A stretch of 64,000 bases of DNA, taken from the NCBI GenBank assembly GCA_905331475.1, contig CAJNYU010002679.1:226221-290220 (forward strand), read 5' to 3'. The notes under the pieces were generated by a model. The model was given only the letters and a program-made list of their open reading frames with translations. It was not told the DNA's origin and did not search any database. Positions 55,378 through 64,000 of this stretch are shown here, piece after piece. The position numbers were made by a program, and so were the translations under genes. Origin of the DNA: Rotaria socialis (lineage: Eukaryota > Rotifera > Eurotatoria > Philodinida > Philodinidae). Numbering within the stretch: position 1 is the stretch's first letter; the number at the start of each line of letters is the position of its first letter.

Positions 55378-58032
55378 TTAAGGTGCTGAATTTATTGTTC
55401 GTTTAGCTTGAGCTTCTATTGGTGCACTTGCCACTTCACGTGTATGTTGACGTCGATACTGTTCTACGTCAGTTATTAACTAATGGGAAAAAAAATCAAG
55501 TTTTCATTTAATTGTAGCTGTTCAATAAATAAATAATTTCATTTATTACTTTTGGTAATCGTCGAAAGTTGTTTTCTTGTAAATATTCTTTGAATGCATC
55601 AACACCGTGTAATGGAGCAAGACGAGCATTCTAGAGAAAAAAAACAACGAATTCTATTTTATCGACATAATAACTAATATTTTTTACTATTTCTTCTTCT
55701 TGTTGTCGTGTTACATTTTCACGTTCAGCTTTAACAATTTTAGGATCTCGAAGTTCGTTGTTTGTTAATGAACGTTGCCAAAGATTTTTTGGTAAATACC
55801 ATGCACCGTATCGATACTTTGTTGGGTATGATTCTGGTTGTTTAACTACAACTGATGGTGGCTTTGATTTAGCAGAGCTTGGTGTTTTACGCTAGATATT
55901 AAAAAAAAGAAAATTTTCCTCGATCTCATTTAGAAAACTGAACAAATTCTATTGTTCAATGATCAATTCATATCATCCAAGTAACAAAGTATGTCCGGAA
56001 TGCAATGACCATAAAAATTTTCTAACATTTTCACTTCAAATAAGAAATGCTTACTTTATTCATTGCTTAGAATAATTTGATAATAGTTTTGAGAAATTCT
56101 TTGCGAATAGATAATCCAGTGGAACACCTTTCATGTTTGTGATTATCAGAGAGAATTCAAAAGAAGCCTTATGATACTTGCCGTCATTATCCTTCTAATA
56201 TCTTATTGAAATATAATATAGTATCTACTCTATAGTTAAGGTGGAATAGTTTAGTCTATATTTCACATTGTTACTGTCTCTATGGTTATAAACGAATCTA
56301 TAACACAGAATTAAAGACGATCTATTCATGGTCTGTAGCTGAGAAAACGACCTAACGAGTAGAGCTGCATATTATTTTTGAGTCACGCTAAGGTCCAATA
56401 GTTTTCTTGTAGAATAAAAAAGACAAACTATAAATTACCATTTCCGATAAATTTGATTTTGCTCGTTCCGATAAGGGAAACATCGTATCCTGTGTACCTT
56501 CTCGTAGTTCGGCAGGAACCTAATTAAAATTCAAAATCATATTAATCAATTTTTTTATTCTTTCGCTTACTCTTGCCATATCAACAATTTTAATTGGAAC
56601 ACTTAAAGATGGTTTTGTATCATAAGCAGTTGAAAACAAATTTCTAACAACACCTGAATCAATATCATCATTCTTTTCACCACCAAGATCGTATAACCAA
56701 TTACAAAATTTTTCCGAAACATTGTGAAGTCGTTCTTCCTACGGAAAAAATACATTGCCAAGTTCTTTTTATTAAAATAAAAATATCAACAAAAAATCAC
56801 CATAGCTGCAGCCGCTCGTTCATCAGCAGTAGGTCCTTTGGCTGCTTCTTTTTCACGTTGTTTTTGAATAAACCATCGGTAGGGATTTTTTTGTTTTCTT
56901 TCAAATTCTTCAATATCCCATTGGTTACCAGCATCATCATAAACAATGCCAGGTCGTCCGATCCGGTTCGATGCATTTCTACTATCTGATTCTTCTAGTG
57001 TTTCATCTTTTGTTTCCGTTGTTAAATCATCAGTTAGTTCCTGGACAAATCTATTTTCAAAAGTAAACAATCAACAGACATTCACAAAAAAAGTTGTATC
57101 ATTATTTATATCTAACGTTTTTTCCACTTCTGGTGAAATCATTGGTGGAAGACTATTTCCAGTATGACCCGTATCTGGTCGTGTTATTGGAATACTTGGT
57201 GATACTGAAGTAATATTTTTATATTCCTCCGCGAATGAAATTGGTTCTTCACTGTCGGAACGTAATAATTCAGCTTCGAGCAATCTTGTTAATCGTTCAT
57301 ACATCTTATCGAACAACAAAATATAAGCATGACGACTATAGCGATGTAATGCAACATACCTCAGGTGGCAATGTTTGATTAAAATGTTCAAAGAAAGCCA
57401 TCGGATGAGTAAGTATAGTCGATATATAATTATCTATTGCTTCACGTCGTCTTTCGACTGCTGGGATTTCTTTACTAAAATATACTTGATGGTCTTTGAG
57501 ACGATTTCGTGTTTTTGCTGCCGATGATTTTATACGACGAGTTTCAGAGATTAATACAGGTCCTGGACCTTTGTCTGGCTATTAATAAAGATAAGAAATG
57601 GTTATGAGTTTAGTTTTACTCAGAAAACAACTACTTGTAAAATAATATCATCATGTGGTGGTGGTAAACCATCACGAAAATCATCAAGACCATCTTTAAC
57701 AAATTTCCAATTTTGTGTATTGATATTACATGGATATTTCATTTTTATTCTTTCACGATACCTATTTGAGTAGATAGAAAAATAACAATAAGAAACTATT
57801 TCTAACAACAAACTATGAGAGCATTACTAAGAGCATAAGCAGCTATTTATGCAACTTCTCACTTTAAAAGAGAATTTTTACCGGGTATAGACCTATGTTT
57901 ATATTGAAATTTAAAATAAATACGTAAATGAAATCAGAATAATACAATAAATACATACCATGGCTGAAATTTCGGTGGTCGACGATGTTCATCAATCGAT
58001 GGTAAAAGAACATACTTAAGATCGTTACTCAT
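55378..58032 (-). CDS. FAM47-family protein (FAM47E-like)
   Basis: About ten exons on the minus strand. ATG 58032 reads MSNDLKYVLLPSIDEHRRPP. The next exon has the FAM47 N-terminal signature KYPCNINTQNWKFVKDGLDD with FRDGLPPPHDD. Middle exons carry YFSKEIPAVERRREAIDNYI, LTHPMAFFEHFNQTLPPEMY and RLTRLLEAELL (the family's HPLA.....LPP..... region), a low-complexity spacer, then EERLHNVSEKFCNWLYDLGG. The C-terminus has YRYGAWYLPKNLWQRSL, LRDPKIVKAE, APLHGVDAFKEYLQENNFRR and LPK, equivalent to the YGAWYL..K and GP.AFK.FI...G.R.P signature. FAM47E is reported to bind PRMT5 and chromatin in vertebrates; whether that applies here is unknown. One intron of about 540 bp (55896-56438). It lies immediately upstream of IFT88 on the same strand. 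Confidence 0.82.
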
Positions 58033-61000
58033 TATGCACTTGATTGACGTAAAATGAACGTATATTTGATCGATAACCCATTGAAATTATACTCCTTAGA
58101 TATTTGCTATGGCAACAAACTAGTGTATTTTCAAAAAATAAATTAGCAAAAGCAGAACGTATGGTTTACTTTTAATTTACATCTAAAAATCTTTCTTCTA
58201 GGAATAAGATGAAACTAAACTGAATAAAATTTTAATAGAGGGCGCCAAACAACTGTCGCAACAGAATGATGTATATATCCAGGAGAATCATTCCCACAGT
58301 AGAATCCATCGGACTCCAACAAGGTCAGCCAGTGAATATACCGAATACCATATGTGTTTCAATAAAACCGACGAAATCTTAAGGGGTTCCTGTACACGGG
58401 CCTACAGCCAGATAATTGGTATTGGATCCAATCGGATCCGATGTTGGATTTTAACGGAATCCAACTCTGACAAATCACCCTTGCGCTCAGATGGCTCAAA
58501 ATGCTTATTTGATCGCGAATAAGAAAATCTTTTTTTTCCGCCGGAACCGACAAAAGGTCCGTGTCCAGGAATCCTATAGAATTCGATAAGATCCGTTGTC
58601 GGATTCATTCACCTGGGAAGACAATATGATAGTTGTTATTTTTTTTATTTTTTTTTGTTCTTGTTATGCTGAATAGCCGTATGAATAAAATGAATATTAT
58701 TCATAGAGAAAATAAATTACTTATTTCATCTGGTTTTCAATGAAGAAATCATGATGATTAATTTATCTATTGATATTGTTTTTTTCTTTTTCAATTCCAT
58801 AAGAAACATTTGTAAGAGAACTTCATCTTTCAGAAATAACATATTTGAATAAAAAGAAGATTTTATTCATTCTTGGTATAACCTATCTTTATTTAATAAT
58901 ACTTGTAGTAGATTTTGCAAAAGCCTTTTCTTCTTTCTTCTTGTGCATTACTGTTACGAAAATCTATTATATACGTAGAATTCATTGAAAATAGATCAGA
59001 CAAAACTCAATGATATTTATTATTTTATTTAAAAATACTTTATTTTGTCGGTCAGATAAAATTCACAATTATAGTTTTTGCAAACTTGTTGAGAGGTTGG
59101 ACTATGCTGAGCTGAATGCGGGATTGAAAAAGTAAATTTACCAAGCACTTGAGCACATCAAGTTATTATTGTAATTATAAGCAGTTTAAAAAAACTTGAA
59201 TTAGTACATTCTAATCTGTGTAAAAATAGTTTCAGAAGAAAATTTATGTCCTAACCAAACTGCGGATTCAGCTTTTTTTTACAAATTTTCATTGAAAAGA
59301 AAACAGTTAGGTTTTCTGAAGGATTTCATCAGTTTTAAATAAAAATGTTTGTGTAAGGGTAGATTAAAATATTCCTTTGATCGAAAGAGTCCAGTTTGTA
59401 ATGAAGATACCAACGTTCGTTTTCCCTTGGATTGAGATGTACTATTGACCATTCAGTGATGTTTACAAATATATGTACTTTTATCGCTATGAAATCAGTA
59501 TGGATTCTCGAGTTCCATGCTTCCTAGTGTAGAAATCCGTTCTGGTTTTTGCGTTTCTGTCATGACTACCCTCCGTGCCTACTGATAAAGTAAACTTCGA
59601 ACTTGATGTATATTTTAAGCTTTCGACCAAAATCCGAATCGTGTCTCTGTTTGCAGCAAATCATCAGCGAAGCTATCCAAATATGGCGCACTATGTTGTA
59701 GCGGATTTGTTACAATTTTTAGCGCTCAAAGAACTATAAGAGTTGAGCTGAGAAAAATCAATCAATACTGTTTGTGAGACATTATATTCAAGACAGTTTA
59801 AAAATTTTGGCTAAATTCGATTATGTACATCTATTAGTTGGATACGACACGCTAGAAGGAACGTGAATGATTACGAGAGAATGCTACTTTCTACCAGTAG
59901 AGTTTTTTTTTTCATAAGTAGTTATCGTCATGTTATAAAAGCAGACAGTTACTTATGCAACTGACTCTAAATGAAAACGTTTACTTATCCCGCAAAAGTA
60001 AGAAATAATTCTCTTTCATTAAGAAATTAGTATTCTAATTTTAGTCGATAGTAAGAAAAATTCAAAGAGAATCGATCTATTATTACAACAGACGGAATTC
60101 TTTCGGTTAAAAGTTAACTAGATAAATTTCAATAGTGCCACTATGAGTCTCGTATAGTTCGCAGACAAATGAACATGAATAAATAATATTTCTGACAAAA
60201 TATAAAATTAAAAACGATTTCTTTGTTGTGACCAAAGTCTTCAAGTCATTTCAAGTGAACAATGAATTAAAAAGATCATGTCCTTTTGTGGTACTTTTCA
60301 ATTTTTGAAATTTTTCCTTAATACATACACAGTTGAAAAGTTCAATTCATAGTTGCTTATGAGAGAACCAGTGAAAACCAGCATAGTTGTTTAGGTTAAT
60401 ATTGCTTTTAAAACACGAGGTCTTAGTAAAAGTGGAAAAATCTCAATAGTGATCGAATCGTTGAGTTGTACACAAGTTTGACAGCTTCAAATCTAGCTCA
60501 TACACGAATCAAGTAACTACGCGGACAATGTCCTTTATTTACGATATTAATTTCCTAAAGAAACGTTCGTTATTGCTTCAAACACCAGTGAATATGAGCC
60601 ATTTTACCGGAGTAACATTCAAGCGCAACATGAATTGATGGGATAAGTACTAGTTTGAATTATTTCTTCTTCATGTCTTCTCAGATGGAATGCTGTTCAA
60701 TAGTAGATTTCTGGAATTCATAAGTGCTTTATTTTCAATTTTAATTATTTCAAAAGTCAACTGGAAAAAAGACTCGAAACACAGTTCCATTGGTTCTGAT
60801 GTTGATTTCATCATTTTATTTCATAAACATCAATTTTTTTCTTGCTTAATGAGCTTTTAAAATAATATTCAACTATATTTTTAAGTCAGGAGGTAAACAT
60901 CATTCAAAAAGTCGAATTTCTATAAGACTAATGAAGTAATATTAGCATAGAAAGTTTTTTTAATAATGGTTAACTATCGTTTCAACGTCATTTAGTAAAA

Positions 61001-62474
61001 AAATCGGAAGTTTATTCAAGCTATGCAATTTACACTCTTTGTTTTTCGACTCGCAAAATACTTTCTATAAATAAAAGATGTTCTGCGCACTTTCTGATTG
61101 TTCGGTCGTGATAGAATCATTACAACATAGATATTCTGTATTACTACATGTATAGATATAGTTTGCTTATTACTATAACATAGGGAATATCTACTAATTG
61201 CCATCACTGAGATTTGACATACATTAGAAATAAATTGACAAACGACTCTTGCCAGTAAAATCATTAAAATCTGTCCTCGTCTTATTATGTTTCTGCATAA
61301 TGATAACATTATATCTGTTAAACGAGAAAAATTTACAGATTTATTCGGCATGAAATAAGCGAAGCCATGAAGCTAATCTCAATTTATTATTTAAATAACA
61401 ATGCCAAAAAAAGTAAATAGGACAGTTAGAAATTATTTTCCTAGTCATAATAGAAGTTAATTATTAAAATATCGATATTAAACTGTCAAACTTGAATTTC
61501 GCTTGCATAGTAATGAATACGCATAAACCGAAAGAAGTGAAATGAAAATTTTCTTTGCTCGTATGATCCATCAAACTCAAATAAAAATCGTTTATAAATG
61601 CTATCTTAACTCATTGACTATATTCTTTTTACTTATATTTTATTAAGAAGAAAAATTCATTTAGCAAGTCATTTCAAATATTAGCAAACAATTTACAAAC
61701 TAATTTATGTTGAATCAGCGTTTGCCTATGCCTATTTATTAAGATAATATCTTTCTTCTCGTCTTTTTTTTTTTTGATATGCATCTTCCTTTTTTTCTTG
61801 TTAATCATGAAACTGGAAAACAAATATGCAAGGTTACCCGTGCTGTTCTCACGTCGAAAATAATCACCTCCACTCAATTTCCTATTGATAGCTTGTGAAA
61901 AAAAAAAAGAAATACTAATTTGCTTAATAAAAATTTTATTTATTTGTTCTCTTTTTTCTATAGAATTTCCAGAGAAAGAAATTCTTTTTTTTTGTTTGTA
62001 GCAAAATGAAAAGAAACAGACGCAAGTGTAGATAAACAGCAAGATTTGAATAAAAGACAGAAACAAAGAAAAAGAAGTTCGAACAAAAGCAAAAAAAACT
62101 AAACGATTATGAATAATGAACATAAGAGATATATTGTGCACCGGGGCAATCGCATACACACACGCGCACATATGACAAATAGAAAACAGCGATTAATAGA
62201 ATGTGAAAAACCAATCATACATACAAATGTACATTGAAAAACAAATTTAAAACAAGCAAACAAACAAACAAACAAGGGTGTCGCACATCCAATTTAGACG
62301 AAGACTCATAAAAAAATGATAAGTGAGATTCACTGTAATTTCTTTTCTTTTTCTAAAATAATAGAATATGAACTGTCAACACACTTGACCGGACAAAATG
62401 AGAAAATACTGTTTTTAATACTGTGTATCGATATTTTCTGTTGTTTCGTATTTAAGTAAGGTAAATCACATATA
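58033..62474. other. 4.4-kb gene-poor region
   Basis: No recognisable exon on either strand. It holds the palindrome-rich element at 58381-58620, long A/T runs, and a (CAAA)n run (about 62256-62275). Position downstream of SoxD suggests long 3' UTR or regulatory sequence, but I see no specific motif. Confidence 0.45.
58381..58620. repeat. palindrome-rich, possible decayed MITE
   Basis: GGGGTTCCTGTACACGGGCC (58383-58402) is partly complementary to GGTCCGTGTCCAGGAATCCT (58556-58575), about 16 of 20. Between them lie the palindromes ATTGGATCCAAT (58421-58432) and ATCGGATCCGAT (58431-58442) and the hairpin GTTGGATT/AATCCAAC (58443-58450, 58458-58465). Base composition is clearly more GC-rich than the flanks. 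Confidence 0.6.
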
Positions 62475-63270
62475 TTAATCAGCAAAAATAAGCGCCTTTT
62501 GAGAATTGTTACTACCATCTGTACTACATTCATCATCATCCACAGCCTCATCATCATCATCATCGTCGTCATCCTCTTTTATACCTACATGATAATAATA
62601 ATTATATCTATTAGCAAGGAACAGAAACAGAATATTTACTTCGAAAATGATTTCCATCAGGTGATGATGGATCATCAAATGAACTATGTTTTCGTTGTTT
62701 TAACATTTGTTTATACTCCGACCTACATAAAAGTATAGAAGAACGAATAAATTATTCAATATCTTAATTATCTATTGAGCAGATGATAAGATTAAAACTT
62801 ACCAACGCATTTTCTTACCGTCGATGACACAAGTTCTTTTTGGTCGAGGTCTGAAAATTACACAAAATAATAATCTATATAAGTAAAACAGGTCAGCGAG
62901 GAAATAGTATTACCTGTATCGATAATCAGGATATTTTTCCATGTGAACTTTACTTAAACGTGATTGTTCTTCATAATAGGGTTGTTTTTCTTCGTTACTC
63001 ATTGCTTTCCATCGAGCACCTAAGATTTTGCTTATACTTGAATTATGCATGTCTGGGCAAGCTTTTAAAATTTTTCGTCGTTCTTCACGTGCCCAAACCA
63101 TAAATGCATTCATAGGTCGTTTAATGTGATCGTTGGATGATATTGATGCTGGCGGTGTTGTACTCGTTCCATTGTTTCCATTGTTACTTGCTAAAATTGA
63201 TGAACTGTTTGGTGATGAATGTTGATGACCAGAATTTCTTTCTTTTCGATTTGTTGATCCATGACGAGCT
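62475..63270 (-). CDS. SoxD-type HMG-box transcription factor, 3' part
   Basis: Sequence-specific DNA-binding protein of SOX group D (SOX5/6/13). Exons about 63270-62914, 62851-62803, 62725-62640 and 62584-62475 join in phase. The HMG box reads [59 protein letters not shown] and [18 protein letters not shown], followed by TCVIDGKKM and [11 protein letters not shown]. This is nearly the SoxD consensus, including the group-specific TC.(V/I)DGKK extension. The tail has a run of eight Asp then [14 protein letters not shown], like the acidic C-terminus of SOX5/6. The frame is entered at an AG acceptor at 63271-63272, so the N-terminal coiled coil and start lie further upstream. I found no further exon in 63271-64000, so the gene probably continues beyond the window. 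Confidence 0.93.
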
Positions 63271-64000
63271 ATACGAGATACGTTTATACAGTTTATTTAG
63301 TTGTGTAAGATGATTGATATCTGTCCGATGAACATAAAGCTGAGTTTGTTCAGTATCTCATTACATTTTTCTTCTTCAATTAAAACTGACAAGTGAACTT
63401 GAGCTTTTCCTTCGAGTACGTAGAAAAGTTTTTTTAAGAACAACACTTGTCATTTGATTTAACACGCATTCAAACAAAAAAATCTCATTCACATAACTTA
63501 TTGATTCAACACATAAATATATTTTCTTTTCGTTTTCTTTTTTTCGATTGTGTATCTAATACATTATTTGAACAAATCGTAGATGAATATAATGATAGAT
63601 ACAAGTAAAATATTCAATTTACTTTATCGGCTTTTTTCAAATCAAGGTTTTCTATCAAATATTCATTAACGCGGATAACAAGGTTTTCTTATTTAATTAA
63701 AAATAGATTTGATATTAAAACGATTCGGGCAGAGATATACGTAGCTAGGCATGGAAAAATCACATTTGTTCACCATAGTATCCATTAGCACGAAAAAAGA
63801 TAAAGAATGATAAATACAAAAAGTATAAAGTCTATTTGTATGGGCACTATTCTCGTTACCAATATGAGGGCATATCGCAACCTTGTATCTTTTCTTCTCA
63901 TCGTATGGCCCTTTCTTCATTTTTTTTGTTCGTTCGCTTTTACATTTCAATATGTATATGATCGACTACTGTCTTTTTCCCTTTCTTTGGTTGTTTTTGT
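63271..64000. other. probable SoxD intron to window edge
   Basis: Bounded on the right of the HMG exon by an AG acceptor (minus strand). No exon or repeat recognised up to the end of the window. Confidence 0.45.

Noticed and set aside
61016-61351. 111-codon minus-strand open frame in the 58-62 kb region
   Set aside because: No similarity or codon pattern like the neighbouring genes; expected by chance over 4 kb of both strands.
61674-62171. 165-codon minus-strand open frame
   Set aside because: Translation of poly-A/T and AAG/TTC-rich low complexity sequence.

Overview
This window is nuclear DNA of an invertebrate animal, most likely a bdelloid rotifer (inference). The sequence is AT-rich, genes are cut into many small exons by GT-AG introns of about 45-70 bp, and the set includes animal-specific genes (innexin, SoxD, KDM5, ataxin-1 AXH protein, RALBP1). 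There is also a nearly intronless, bacterial-looking GH20 gene. Exon-intron structures below were read by eye from splice sites and phase; terminal exons are the least certain.

Layout, left to right. 2-1285 (+): 3' part of a bacterial-type GH20 hexosaminidase. 1968-2918 (-): an iodothyronine-deiodinase-family selenoprotein with an in-frame UGA at the selenocysteine position and a candidate SECIS hairpin in its 3' UTR. 3774-10108 (+): a complete 26-exon KDM5 histone H3K4 demethylase. 10771-11494 (-): cyclophilin. 11.5-14.7 kb: gene-poor, with an exact hairpin and a cluster of inverted repeats. 14768-19690 (+): leucine-rich-repeat protein. 20230-20649 (+): short Cys/His protein. 20680-23181 (-): animal-type lysosomal beta-hexosaminidase. 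24111-24993 (+): small possible Ras-association protein. 25744-26545 (+): EF-hand protein. 26922-28716 (-): innexin. 30012-32440 (-): secreted chitin-binding/EGF protein. 33164-36059 (+): M1-aminopeptidase-like protein that lacks the catalytic motifs. 37837-38677 (+): LDL-receptor-A-like membrane protein. 38760-39924 (-): BOLA3. 40288-44364 (-): RALBP1, with a hAT-like MITE in one intron. 45162-45699 (+): ribosomal protein L27a. 47663-48654 (-): AXH-domain protein. 50004-55247 (-): IFT88. 55378-58032 (-): FAM47-family protein. 58.0-62.5 kb: gene-poor, with one palindrome-rich element. 62475-63270 (-): 3' part of a SoxD transcription factor that runs off the right edge or continues in exons I could not find.

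The genes form no single pathway; this looks like an ordinary gene-dense euchromatic segment. The points I find most worth following are the selenocysteine deiodinase with its SECIS-like hairpin, the pseudo-aminopeptidase kept open over about 856 codons, the contrast between two GH20 genes of different origin, the MITE with perfect target-site duplication, and the 130-bp FAM47-IFT88 spacing with a splice-acceptor-like site just before the IFT88 start codon.
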